This document shows, piece after piece, positions 18,683 through 27,748 of a DNA stretch of 64,000 nucleotides. Position 1 is the first letter of the stretch, and each line of letters opens with the position of its first letter. Source of the DNA: Pseudomonas orientalis (lineage in GTDB: Bacteria > Pseudomonadota > Gammaproteobacteria > Pseudomonadales > Pseudomonadaceae); NCBI RefSeq assembly GCF_001439815.1, contig NZ_JYLM01000016.1, forward strand, positions 1 to 64,000, written 5' to 3'. Below the pieces are notes generated by a model. That model worked only from the letters and a program-made list of their open reading frames with translations. It ran no database searches and was not told the DNA's origin. Both the position numbers and the translations under genes were made by a program.

Positions 18683-21541
18683 TTACACGGCCTCCACTAG
18701 AGCACGTACTTCGGCGGGCGAACCCACCGCGAGTGCCTGTTGCGCCAGGCCCTGGGCCTGGCTCAGGCTGAATTCACGTACCCGTGCCTTCACTTCGGGA
18801 ATGCTGCGCGCCGACACGCTCAACTCATCCACGCCCAAGCCAATCAGCACCGGCACCGCCAGCGGGTCCGCCGCCAGCTCGCCGCACACGCCGACCCATT
18901 TGCCATGGGCATGGGCGGCACGCACGGTGATGTCGATCAGTTGCAACACGGCCGGGTGCAGGCCATCGGCCTGGGCCGACAGCGTCGGGTGGCCACGGTC
19001 GATGGCCAGGGTGTATTGGGTCAGGTCGTTGGTGCCGACGCTGAAAAAGTCGACTTCCCGGGCGAGTACCGGCGCCAGCAGCGCGGCCGAAGGCACTTCG
19101 ATCATGATCCCCAGTTGCAGGTCGGCCACCGGGATTTCCAGGCGCAGACGCTCGGTCATATCCCGGGCGGCGCGCCATTCATCCACGCTGCCGACCATGG
19201 GGAACATGATGCGCAACGGCCGGCTGTCCGCCGAACGCAACAGCGCGCGCAGTTGCGCTTCCATGATCTGCGGGCGTTGCAGGGTCAGGCGAATGCCGCG
19301 CACACCGAGGAAGGGGTTTTCTTCCTCGGCAATCGGCCAGTACGGCAGCGGTTTATCGCCACCCACATCGAGAGTACGCACCACCAGCGGGCGCCCGTCG
19401 AGGCCGTCGAGTACGCGGCGGTATTCGGCTTCCTGGGTGGCTTCGTCCGGCGCCTGGGGGTGAGCCATGAAAATCAGCTCGGTGCGCAACAGGCCGATGC
19501 CCTCGGCGCCCTGCTCCACCGCCGCGGCCACGCCGGCGCTTTCGCCGATATTGGCGAACACTTCCACCGCATGGCCGTCGCGGGTCAGCGCCGGTTCGTG
19601 GCGTTGCGCGGAGGCCGCTTGCAGACGTTGTTCGCGGGTGTCGCGCTCAACGGTCGCGCGTTGCAGGGTGGCGGCATCGGGGTCGACGTGCAGGCGGCCG
19701 CGCTGGCCGTCGAGCAGCAACGGCGTGCCGGCCTTGAGCAGCAACACCGCTGCGCCCGCCCCGACCAGCGCGGGAATACCGAGCGCGCGGGCAACGATGG
19801 CGCTGTGGGCCGTGGCGCCGCCACGGGCCGTGAGGATGCCGGCGACACGGGCCGGGTCCAGGCGCGCGACGTCCGAAGGGCCGACTTCGTCCATCACCAG
19901 AATGTAGGGTTCATCGGGCTCCTGCGCGGTGTCGACGCCGCACAGTTGCGCCAATACGCGGCGACCGATATCGCGCAGGTCGGCGGCGCGCTCGGCAAGC
20001 AAGGCATCCTGCAACGACTCCTGCTGCCTGGCGGCCGCTTCGATCACGCTCATCCAGGCCGCTTCGGCGCTTTCGCCCTGCTTGAGGCGGGTGTCGACTT
20101 CGTCGGTCAGCTCCGGGTCGTCGAGCATTTCCTGGTGGGTGATGAAGATCTCGCGAATCGCCTTGGACTGGCTGCGTTCGATCAGGCCTTCGATATCGCC
20201 ACGTACATCACTCAGCGCGGTGTGCAGGCGCTGGCGCTCAACCGCGCAGGACTCACCGCGCAAGGGGTAGTCGAAGACCTGTTGCACCTGGATATGCGCG
20301 GGGCCGATGGCGATACCGGGCGCGGCGGCAATCGCCTGGACCTGGCTACCGGGCAGCGGCGCGCTGATGACCGGCTCGACATCGACGGTGGCGGGCTGGG
20401 CGCTGACGGTCGGCAACGGCTCGACTTCTTCGCCCAAGCCTTCTTCAATTGCGGCCAACAGGGCCGGCAGCGCATCCCCGGCAATGCTCGGCTCGGCGAC
20501 GAACTCCAGCACCTGGCCACGCCGCGCGCCGAGGCTCAACAGCTTGCTCAGGCTTTTCACCGACACCGCGCCGACCGGGCCGTCGACAATGCGCACGCGG
20601 ATATCGCCATCGAAGCTTTTCGCCAGTTGCGCGAGGATCTTCGCCGGGCGCGCATGAAGGCCATGGGCATTGGCCAGGGTGATGCGCGCGCTGGGCCAGT
20701 CGGGCGGCAGTTCGCCACCCAGCACCTCAAGCACGGCACGACTGCTGGTGGCGCGGCCCAATTCCTGTCCGCGCCCTTCGATCAGCAAGGCGCACAGGCG
20801 CTCGAGCAACGCCTGATGCGCTTCGCCCAGGCTGGCCAGGCAGAACAGGCCATTGAGCGGCTGGCCCAGGTAGCGCATGGGTTTGTCCGGTGTGACGAAG
20901 GCCAGGCCCGGACGCTTGACCGTCTGCTCGCTGTGCAGCCACCACAGGCCATCGCCCAGGGGCAGTGCATCGACTTGCTGCAACACGGCGGCAAAGCCGT
21001 TGCTCACGCAATCGGCCTGGCGCAACAGGCGCGCGCCTCGCCACACCAGTTCCTCGAAATCATCGGCCGACACGCCGAGGCTGATCATCTGGGCATCCAG
21101 TGCCAGCTCCTGCGGCGCGCCTTGCAGCAGTTTCAGCAAGGCCTCGGCGGAACCGGCACGGCGCAGCGCCTGGCCGAGGTCGGTTTCACCCAGGGCGCGG
21201 GTCAGCAATTGCAGCAGGCGCAAGTGTTCATCGGATTTGGCGGCAATCCCGATCGCCAGGTACACCACCTGGCCGTCGCCCCAGTCCACGCCTTCGGGAA
21301 ACTGCAACAGACGCACGCCGGTGGAAAACACCTGGTCGCGGGTTTCCGGGGTGCCGTGAGGAATGGCGATGCCTTGACCAAGAAAGGTCGAGCCTTGGGC
21401 TTCACGGGCTTGCAAGCCACTGAGATAACCTTCGGCGACCAGGCCATCGGCCACCAGTTTTTCCGCGAGCAGGTGCAAGGCCGCAGATTTATCCACTGCC
21501 ACCTGGCCCATGGATATCTGCTCTACAGTGAGCTCGAGCAT
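18683..21541 (-). CDS. fruB: Fructose PTS multiphosphoryl transfer protein (EIIA-HPr-EI)
   Basis: This 952-residue protein carries the whole soluble phosphorelay for fructose. The EIIA(Fru) domain is N-terminal (His in GIAIPHGTPETRD, about residue 62); an HPr domain follows (NAHGLHARPAKIL, about residue 290); enzyme I fills the rest, with its phosphohistidine in GGATAHSAIVARALG and the PEP-site motifs VRTLDVGGDKPLPYW and FFSVGTNDLTQY. Pseudomonads take up fructose only through such a PTS. The ATG at 21541 follows AGGAGAACGGC. It heads the fru operon and reads away from fruR; a Cra operator lies upstream. Confidence 0.96.
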   Translation of the reverse strand: MLELTVEQISMGQVAVDKSAALHLLAEKLVADGLVAEGYLSGLQAREAQGSTFLGQGIAIPHGTPETRDQVFSTGVRLLQFPEGVDWGDGQVVYLAIGIAAKSDEHLRLLQLLTRALGETDLGQALRRAGSAEALLKLLQGAPQELALDAQMISLGVSADDFEELVWRGARLLRQADCVSNGFAAVLQQVDALPLGDGLWWLHSEQTVKRPGLAFVTPDKPMRYLGQPLNGLFCLASLGEAHQALLERLCALLIEGRGQELGRATSSRAVLEVLGGELPPDWPSARITLANAHGLHARPAKILAQLAKSFDGDIRVRIVDGPVGAVSVKSLSKLLSLGARRGQVLEFVAEPSIAGDALPALLAAIEEGLGEEVEPLPTVSAQPATVDVEPVISAPLPGSQVQAIAAAPGIAIGPAHIQVQQVFDYPLRGESCAVERQRLHTALSDVRGDIEGLIERSQSKAIREIFITHQEMLDDPELTDEVDTRLKQGESAEAAWMSVIEAAARQQESLQDALLAERAADLRDIGRRVLAQLCGVDTAQEPDEPYILVMDEVGPSDVARLDPARVAGILTARGGATAHSAIVARALGIPALVGAGAAVLLLKAGTPLLLDGQRGRLHVDPDAATLQRATVERDTREQRLQAASAQRHEPALTRDGHAVEVFANIGESAGVAAAVEQGAEGIGLLRTELIFMAHPQAPDEATQEAEYRRVLDGLDGRPLVVRTLDVGGDKPLPYWPIAEEENPFLGVRGIRLTLQRPQIMEAQLRALLRSADSRPLRIMFPMVGSVDEWRAARDMTERLRLEIPVADLQLGIMIEVPSAALLAPVLAREVDFFSVGTNDLTQYTLAIDRGHPTLSAQADGLHPAVLQLIDITVRAAHAHGKWVGVCGELAADPLAVPVLIGLGVDELSVSARSIPEVKARVREFSLSQAQGLAQQALAVGSPAEVRALVEAV

Positions 21542-21678
21542 GCCGTTCTCCTAGTTAGTGCGAGGTGCGCACTAGGTATTGTTTTGAATAAATCAGCTTG
21601 GCGGCGTTCAAAAGTAACTGACTGAGCGGTCAGTTGGCAGTAGCCACTCAGCGGCGAACATCGTAAAAATACCCTTGC

Positions 21679-21690
21679 TGAAACGTTTAA
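21679..21690 (-). promoter_or_regulatory. Cra (FruR) operator
   Basis: The minus strand reads TTAAACGTTTCA, identical to the operator I recall for P. putida Cra upstream of fruB. It lies 138 bases before fruB and 145 bases before fruR, so it can control both. In P. putida, fructose 1-phosphate releases Cra from this site. Confidence 0.85.
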
Positions 21691-21834
21691 TCTAGAATTT
21701 ATGGCAGATTACGCGTTAATTGCGCAAGCTTGAAGGGCCACTCGGCGCCTGTTGTGGGACATTGGTCGTGTGCTGGAATCGGTTACGATTGGACAAAATG
21801 TCGGGGCACGCTCAAAAAAACAAGGAAACCCGGT

Positions 21835-22830
21835 TTGAAACTCAGTGATATCGCACGTCTGGCCGGTGTGTCCGTGACCACCGCCAGCTATGTCATCAAT
21901 GGCAAGGCCGAACAACAACGCATCAGCAACGCGACGGTGGAGCGGGTGCGGGCCGTGGTCCAGGCCCACGGTTTTACGCCTAACCCGCAAGCGGCCGGAT
22001 TGCGCAGCCGGCACACACGCACCCTGGGCTTTATCCTGCCGGACTTGGAGAACCCCAGTTACGCACGCATAGCCAAGTTGCTCGAACAGGGCGCACGGGC
22101 GCGCGGCTATCAATTGCTGATCGCCAGCTCCGATGATGAGGCTGACAGCGAGCGCCAGTTGCTGCAACTGTTCCGCGCGCGGCGTTGCGATGCGCTGTTT
22201 GTCGCCAGCTGCCTGCCGGCCGAGGATGACAGCTATCGCGAGCTGCAAGCCAAAGGCTTGCCGGTGATCGCCATCGACCGGGTCATGGAGCCCAACCAGT
22301 TCTGCTCGGTGGTCAGCGATGACCGTCAAGCCTGTCAGCAGCTCACCGGCAGCCTGCTGCACCCGCTGCCCAAGCAAATCGCCCTGATCGGCGCCCATCC
22401 GGAGCTGAGCATCAGCCAGGAGCGTGCCGCAGGTTTCCGCGAAGCCCTGCAAGGCTTTACCGGCGAGGTGATCATCGAACAGGGTGAGGCCTTCAGCCGC
22501 GACTGCGGGCGACAGCTGATGGAGCAATTACTGCAGCGCCTGGGGCATCTGCCTGACGCCCTGGTGACCACGTCCTACGTGCTGCTGCAAGGCGTGTTTG
22601 ACGCCCTGCACGACTTCCCGCTCAAGTCGCGGCCCCTGCGCCTGGGCACCTTCGGCGATACGCAGTTGCTGGATTTTTTGCCGTTGCCGGTCAACGCCAT
22701 GGCCCAGCAGCATCAACTGATCGCCGACACTGCCCTGCGCCTGGCCCTGGCGGCCATTGAAGAAGAACACTACCAGCCCGGCGTGCACGGCATCAGCCGA
22801 ACCTTCAAGCAGCGCATTCACGAGGCCTGA
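21835..22830 (+). CDS. fruR: LacI-family fructose repressor/activator Cra (FruR)
   Basis: The 331-residue regulator has an N-terminal LacI helix-turn-helix (KLSDIARLAGVSVTTASYVI, hinge near TPNPQAAGLRS) and a periplasmic-binding-like effector domain (TLGFILPDLENPSY, FVASCLP, VIAIDRVM). The start is a TTG at 21835 after CAAGGAAACC; this gives the N-terminus (M)KLSDIARLAGVS known for P. putida Cra, while upstream in-frame codons encode no helix-turn-helix sequence. It is divergent from fruBKA. The gene after it starts two bases downstream. Confidence 0.93.
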   Translation: MKLSDIARLAGVSVTTASYVINGKAEQQRISNATVERVRAVVQAHGFTPNPQAAGLRSRHTRTLGFILPDLENPSYARIAKLLEQGARARGYQLLIASSDDEADSERQLLQLFRARRCDALFVASCLPAEDDSYRELQAKGLPVIAIDRVMEPNQFCSVVSDDRQACQQLTGSLLHPLPKQIALIGAHPELSISQERAAGFREALQGFTGEVIIEQGEAFSRDCGRQLMEQLLQRLGHLPDALVTTSYVLLQGVFDALHDFPLKSRPLRLGTFGDTQLLDFLPLPVNAMAQQHQLIADTALRLALAAIEEEHYQPGVHGISRTFKQRIHEA

Positions 22831-22832
22831 GC

Positions 22833-23609
22833 GTGGATCTGATCGACACCCACACCCACCTGGATTTCGCGGACTTCGACAGTGATCGTCCGCAGGTCCT
22901 CGCCCACAGCCGTCAACTCGGTGTGCGGCGCCTGGTGGTGCTCGGTGTTTATCAGCGCAATTGGCAACGGTTGTGGGATCTGGTGGTGGAGGATGAAGGC
23001 TTGTTCGCCGCCTTCGGCCTGCACCCGGTGTATCTCGATGAGCATCGCCCCGCCGACCTGCTGGAATTGGGCGACTGGCTGACGCGCCTGCAGGGCCATC
23101 GGCAACTGTGCGCCGTGGGTGAAATCGGCCTGGATTACTTTCTTGAGCACCTGGACCGAGAGCGCCAGCAAGCGCTGTTCGAAGCCCAGTTGAAACTGGC
23201 GGTGGATTTCGCCCTGCCGGCCCTGCTCCACGTACGCCGCAGTCATGCGGCGGTGATCGCTACGCTCAAGCGCATCAAGCTGCCGCGCGGCGGCATCATT
23301 CATGCGTTCGCCGGCAGCCGGGAAGAAGCCCGCGAGTACATCAAGCTCGGTTTCAAGCTGGGCCTGGGCGGTGCCGCCACCTGGCCGCAGGCCTCGCGCA
23401 TGCACAAGGTGCTGGCCCAGTTGCCGCTGGAAGCCGTGGTGCTGGAAACCGACGCGCCGGATATGGCCCCGGCCATGTATCCGGGCCAGCGCAACAGCCC
23501 ACAACACTTGCCGGCTATCTGCAGCGCCCTGGCCGAGCGGATGGGCATCAGCGCATCACGGCTGGCTGAGGCGAGCACACGCAACGCGTGCGAGCTGTTC
23601 CAGTGGTAG
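22833..23609 (+). CDS. TatD-family metal-dependent deoxyribonuclease
   Basis: The 258-residue TIM-barrel hydrolase shows the TatD metal ligands: DTHTHLDF at the start, the Glu in AVGEIGLDYF, LLHVRRSH, the GIIHAFAGS segment and ETDAPDMAP near residue 208. The GTG at 22833 lies two bases after the fruR stop, so it shares its transcript. TatD enzymes act as 3'-5' exonucleases or D-amino-acyl-tRNA deacylase-like hydrolases; the specific role here is not known. Its last 54 bases overlap the end of the gene on the other strand. Confidence 0.9.
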   Translation: MDLIDTHTHLDFADFDSDRPQVLAHSRQLGVRRLVVLGVYQRNWQRLWDLVVEDEGLFAAFGLHPVYLDEHRPADLLELGDWLTRLQGHRQLCAVGEIGLDYFLEHLDRERQQALFEAQLKLAVDFALPALLHVRRSHAAVIATLKRIKLPRGGIIHAFAGSREEAREYIKLGFKLGLGGAATWPQASRMHKVLAQLPLEAVVLETDAPDMAPAMYPGQRNSPQHLPAICSALAERMGISASRLAEASTRNACELFQW

Positions 23610-23988
23610 CCGGCTGACGGCCTGCAGATTCAAGGTCATCCTTTGCCGATGGCGCACGTAGCGCAGCACCAGAAAGTGGATCAACAGCGTCGCCAGCGAA
23701 ATGTTGAATTGCCCGATCACACTGAGCAGCCCCAGCCATTCTGCAAACAGCGCCGCCAGGAGGGTCGCGCACGTCAGCATGATCATGCCAGGCGGCACCA
23801 GGGCCCACTGGTCGAGGGCGCGAAATCGCCGCAGCTGTTTGCGGCAACACAGCTGCAGGCATGCATGCATGGCAATAGGTACAGACGAAGGGTTCGTCGA
23901 TGGCAATGGCGTTCAGTTGCCAGGGCTTGAGTTCAAACGTCATGTCGCAGTGGGCGCAATGCCCCTTGATGCCGATGACAGCGGCCAT
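23556..23988 (-). pseudogene. Zinc-ribbon membrane protein, frame broken by a GCAT repeat
   Basis: The ATG at 23988 follows AAGGAGG and starts a zinc-ribbon domain (CAHC, then CTYCHAC). At 23859-23870 the + strand has three GCAT units; after them the frame runs into a proline/arginine-rich sequence without sense. The other frame continues well: LQLCCRKQLRRFRALDQW, then two hydrophobic segments (MIMLTCATLLAALFAEW; FNISLATLLIHFLVL) and a stop at 23556. Removing one 4-base unit joins the two exactly and gives 142 residues: zinc ribbon plus two membrane helices. So the gene is inactivated by slippage, is phase-variable, or has a sequencing error. The function is unknown. Confidence 0.7.
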
Positions 23989-24114
23989 CGCCGTGCCTCC
24001 TTGAGACTGTGACCAAGTGATACAAATTCTCACCTATTCACAGCGCATTGAAAGGCCATCAGCGAAATCAGGACAAGTGCCACGCCCTGGCGAGTTAAAT
24101 CCCACCGACAATTC

Positions 24115-26145
24115 CTACACGCGAAACGCGCCAATCAATTGCTTCAATTCCATCACCTGCTGCGACAACTGATGGCTGGCCGCTTCGGTCTGGTCGGCAC
24201 CCTGGGCGGCGTGCTCACCCGCGCGATGGATGGCGACGATATTCTGATCGATCTCATGGGCGACCGCCGTTTGCTGCTCCACGGCGGCCGCGATCTGCTG
24301 GTTCTGGTCGACGATCATGCCTACCGCCCCGAGGATGTTCTCCAAGGCTTGCTGGACTTTTTCCGACTGACCTACCGTGCCGTTGGCCATGTCATGGCTG
24401 GCCCCCATGGCCTTGACCGCTGCGCCGACGCCGCTGTGCAGGCGCCCGATCATCTGCTCGATCTCTTCGGTGGACTGCTGGGTACGCCGCGCCAGCGTGC
24501 GCACCTCGTCGGCCACCACCGCAAAACCACGCCCCTGCTCACCGGCGCGCGCAGCCTCGATCGCCGCGTTGAGCGCCAGCAGGTTGGTTTGCCCGGCGAT
24601 ACTTTTGATCACGTCCAACACGCTGCTGATGGACTGGCTGTCGGCAGCCAGCTGGTTGATCACCCGCACCGACTCGTCGATCTCCGACGCCAGGCGCGCA
24701 ATGCTGCCTTGCTGGGACTGCACCAGCCCACGGCCGCTGACGGTTTCATCGTTGACACTGTGCGCGCTGCTGACAGCGGCCGCGGCGCTGCGCGCCACTT
24801 CCTGGGCGGTGGATGACATCTGATTCATCGCCGTCGCCACTTGCTCGATCTGGCTGCGCTGGCCGGACACCGCCTGGTTGCTCTGCGCCGAGACCTTTTG
24901 TACTTGCCCGGCTTGCAGCTCGACCTGGCCGACCGTGTGCCCGACGCGCTCAATCAGGTCGTGGATCCTGGCCACGGTGCCATTGAATACCTGGCCCAAC
25001 TCCCCCAGCTCATCGCGACTTTCAGCCACGAAGCTGACCGTCATATCGCCGGCCGCCACTTTATCCATCATCGCCCCAAGGCTGCGCAAGGTCGTGCGCG
25101 TGGACGCGTAGAAGCCTGCATACAAGTAGAAAATCAGCGCAAATACCGCCACCAGCGCCGTGACCAACAGCAGCATGTGCAGGCGCTTCTGCGCCAGGCG
25201 TTGCTCCAGTTGCTGCTTGAGGAATGCCAGGGTCGCGTCATCAAGCTGATAGGTCCTGGCCATCAGTTGGCTGACGTCGTCATAAAAGCCCTGCCACGCG
25301 GTGTCCAGGGTTTCAGCCACCACCACTCGTTCTTCGAACAGGTCAGCGCCCTGCTTGAGGCTGGCCCGGCTGGCTTGCGCCACGGTATCAAGCGACATCT
25401 GAGCGGCATGGCTGGCGCCGAGCGCATCCTGCAGCTTCAGGCCATATTCACCCTGGAGCTTTTCCAATTGCTGCAGCAATTCGTCAAAGCGTGTGCTGGA
25501 CGATGAATTGATAAAGCCCTGGCCCAGGGAATACGCGCCCATCGCCCGCCCTTCGCCGAGCAACTGCGTGACTTGCGGAGTGACAGCGGTAATCAGCTCG
25601 CTGAGCTGACGCAGATCGCTCTGCGAATCTCGGCTCAAGCCCGATTGACTGGCGATGATCTGGCTGAGTATCTGGGCCTGGTTGAGCAATTTGCCGATCA
25701 ACGCACTTTTGTTGAGCAGTGACGTCTCCTGTTGTTGAGCCATGAACGCGGCGATCAGTTCGTCACGCTTGGCATCGAAGGCGGCTACCTGCTCGGGCTG
25801 TGTAGTCATCGCACTGAGCCCCTGCACGCGGCCGAGCACACTCTGCTCCAGGGCATTGATCCTGGCCTCAAGGTCGCCGGCCTTGCCGGACTGGCCGAGG
25901 GTCGCGTTGATCTGCACCTGGTTATTCAACGCCTCGAGCTCGCGACGCACCACCAGGCTGTTGCCAAGCAGATCGAGGCTTTGCAGCTCAATGCGGGTGC
26001 CCTGGAACTCAGCCCAGGCGTCACGCACCAGAAAGTAGTTGGTCGCCAGCATCGGCAGCAGGAACAGCACGCTGATCAGACTGAACTTCAAGCCGAAACT
26101 CAGGCGATTCATCAACGCGACGGCGGGATAGAGCAAGCGCTTCAC
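24115..26145 (-). CDS. Methyl-accepting chemotaxis protein
   Basis: The 676-residue chemoreceptor has a first membrane helix at about residues 19-40, a periplasmic helical sensor domain to about residue 325, a second helix (LLLVTALVAVFALIFYLY), a HAMP domain (LGAMMDKVAAGDMTVSF) and a long signalling domain whose hairpin tip holds QTNLLALNAAIEAARAGEQG. There is no C-terminal CheR-binding pentapeptide. The start is GTG at 26145 after GGGGAGATCACCT. It matches the position of PA4520 between speC and ampE. The ligand is unknown. Confidence 0.93.
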   Translation of the reverse strand: MKRLLYPAVALMNRLSFGLKFSLISVLFLLPMLATNYFLVRDAWAEFQGTRIELQSLDLLGNSLVVRRELEALNNQVQINATLGQSGKAGDLEARINALEQSVLGRVQGLSAMTTQPEQVAAFDAKRDELIAAFMAQQQETSLLNKSALIGKLLNQAQILSQIIASQSGLSRDSQSDLRQLSELITAVTPQVTQLLGEGRAMGAYSLGQGFINSSSSTRFDELLQQLEKLQGEYGLKLQDALGASHAAQMSLDTVAQASRASLKQGADLFEERVVVAETLDTAWQGFYDDVSQLMARTYQLDDATLAFLKQQLEQRLAQKRLHMLLLVTALVAVFALIFYLYAGFYASTRTTLRSLGAMMDKVAAGDMTVSFVAESRDELGELGQVFNGTVARIHDLIERVGHTVGQVELQAGQVQKVSAQSNQAVSGQRSQIEQVATAMNQMSSTAQEVARSAAAAVSSAHSVNDETVSGRGLVQSQQGSIARLASEIDESVRVINQLAADSQSISSVLDVIKSIAGQTNLLALNAAIEAARAGEQGRGFAVVADEVRTLARRTQQSTEEIEQMIGRLHSGVGAAVKAMGASHDMANGTVGQSEKVQQALENILGAVGMIVDQNQQIAAAVEQQTAVAHEIDQNIVAIHRAGEHAAQGADQTEAASHQLSQQVMELKQLIGAFRV

Positions 26146-26262
26146 AGGTGATCTCCCCTTCTTTTATTTTTATTGAGGCGCAGGGCGGCGGCAGATAGCC
26201 ACTATTTGGCGCTCTGTCTGTATAGCTCAATTTGAAAGGGAGTTTTGTAACGTAAAGTTAAC

Positions 26263-26283
26263 GGCAGGGGGTTGCCCCCTGCC
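26263..26283. terminator. GC hairpin after ampE
   Basis: GGCAGGGGG and CCCCCTGCC form a perfect 9-bp stem with loop TTG, seven bases after the ampE stop (minus strand). There is no T run, so Rho-independent termination is uncertain; it may protect the 3' end. Confidence 0.5.
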
Positions 26284-26290
26284 GGCTGTC

Positions 26291-27127
26291 TCAGGGCAAC
26301 ACCGTCCAGATGGCAAACCCGGCATACCACAGCACCGCCGCACGCAGCAGCAATTCCCACAGATGATCAAGACTGCTGATGCCTTCGGCGCCCACCACCG
26401 GCGGCGGTATTTCCGCAGCGGCCAGGCCGACCTTTTCCACCAGCCGTGCAGCGCTGATATCCCAGCTCAACAATTCGTGGAGCATCACCCGGCTGACCCC
26501 GACGAAATTGCCCACCAGGGCAAAGCTCGCCGCCAGCAGACGCACCGGCAGCCAGTCAAAGGCATGGCGCATTTGTGTGGCGCGTTCGGCCACCAGGGGG
26601 TTCTGGCTGTGCTCACCGGCCAGCGCCAGCAGGCGATAGGCCAGAGCAGCCACCGGGCCCAGCAGGAAATACCAGAAAATCACCGCAAAAAAGCTCTGGT
26701 ACGCCTGCCACAGCAAATAGCCTTGCACCCGCTCGAGCAATTGCTCGCCACTGTCGGCACCCAGCTTCAGGTCACGTTCGGCCACATGCTCGGCGGCTTG
26801 CAGATCCCCACGACGCCACGCATCGCGAAACGGTCCCAACCCGGCCAACAGATCGCCACGGCCCAGGCTGTAGATCACCACCAGCACGTGCACCGGCAAT
26901 GCCAACAAGCCATAGGCCACGGGCTCCAGCACGAGCAGCAGCAAGCCCAGCAGCGCCACCGGCAGCACCACCAGCACCAGCAGGATCAGCCAGGGCCGCT
27001 TGCCCATGCGCGGGCTCGATTCAAGCTTGGCCAGCTCACGCAGCCAGCCGCCGTCGCGCTGCAACCGCTGACGCAAGGCCGAGAATTTCTCGATCCACAC
27101 CGCCAGCACCAGCACCAGGAAACTCAT
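26291..27127 (-). CDS. ampE: AmpE, inner membrane regulatory protein
   Basis: The 278-residue membrane protein has about four hydrophobic segments, starting with MSFLVLVLAVWIEKFSALRQ, and conserved AmpE elements such as HAFDWLPVRLLAASFALVGNF near residue 190. AmpE is co-transcribed with ampD and is thought to sense or signal cell-wall turnover linked to beta-lactamase induction. Its ATG overlaps the ampD stop (ATGA at 27124-27127 on the minus strand). No ampC or ampR is in the window. Confidence 0.92.
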   Translation of the reverse strand: MSFLVLVLAVWIEKFSALRQRLQRDGGWLRELAKLESSPRMGKRPWLILLVLVVLPVALLGLLLLVLEPVAYGLLALPVHVLVVIYSLGRGDLLAGLGPFRDAWRRGDLQAAEHVAERDLKLGADSGEQLLERVQGYLLWQAYQSFFAVIFWYFLLGPVAALAYRLLALAGEHSQNPLVAERATQMRHAFDWLPVRLLAASFALVGNFVGVSRVMLHELLSWDISAARLVEKVGLAAAEIPPPVVGAEGISSLDHLWELLLRAAVLWYAGFAIWTVLP

Positions 27128-27687
27128 AGTTTGTGTCCTCCATCCTGCAGCGCGCCACGAAAGCGCTTCCAATCAAAAGCCGGGCCCGGATCGGTTTTGC
27201 GGCCGGGAGCGATGTCGCTGTGACCGCAGATACGTTCAAGGGTGATCGCAGGGTAGGCTCCAAGCAACTGGCCCGTCAGCTCAATCAGCGCCTGGTACTG
27301 GGCATCGGTGAACGGCAGGTCATCTGTGCCTTCCAGCTCGATGCCCAACGAAAAATCGTTGCAGGTGTCCCGGCCGTCAAAGCTGGAAACGCCCGCATGC
27401 CAGGCCCGGTCCCGGCATGCCACAAACTGCGTCACTGTTCCGTCGCGCTCAATCAGAAAATGCGCAGAGACCCGTAGGTGCTCTATCCCTTCAAAGTAGG
27501 CGTGCTCCGTTACATCCAGGCGATTCTGGAAAAATTCCTGCACCTTACCGGTAGCAAACTGCGCCGGGGGCAAGCTGATGTTATGTATCACCAACAGCGA
27601 CACCTCGCCTGCCGGGCGCTCGTTGAAGTTGGGCGAAGGGCAATGGCGAATGCCCTCGAACCAACCGCTGACGGGGTCCAACTGCAT
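27124..27687 (-). CDS. ampD: 1,6-anhydro-N-acetylmuramyl-L-alanine amidase AmpD
   Basis: The 187-residue zinc amidase cleaves anhydromuropeptides in peptidoglycan recycling and so limits AmpR activation. Zinc ligands are H35 (VIHNISLPP), H in CGHSDIAPGRK and D in KTDPGPAFDW, with the catalytic Glu in SLGIELEG. It has no signal peptide, as expected for the cytoplasmic AmpD rather than AmpDh2/3. It is the first gene of the ampDE operon. Confidence 0.95.
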   Translation of the reverse strand: MQLDPVSGWFEGIRHCPSPNFNERPAGEVSLLVIHNISLPPAQFATGKVQEFFQNRLDVTEHAYFEGIEHLRVSAHFLIERDGTVTQFVACRDRAWHAGVSSFDGRDTCNDFSLGIELEGTDDLPFTDAQYQALIELTGQLLGAYPAITLERICGHSDIAPGRKTDPGPAFDWKRFRGALQDGGHKL

Positions 27688-27748
27688 ACAGGCTCCTTGA
27701 ATGAGACGAAGTGTTACCAGTATGCCGCGTTCCGCCCTGCGGTTGCGA

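Noticed and set aside
18740..21625. 961-codon open frame opposite fruB, and similar long frames opposite prfC, pilus-transporter and fructose genes
   Set aside because: They mirror real GC-rich genes on the other strand, have His/Gln/Arg-rich nonsense composition and no ribosome binding sites or family match.
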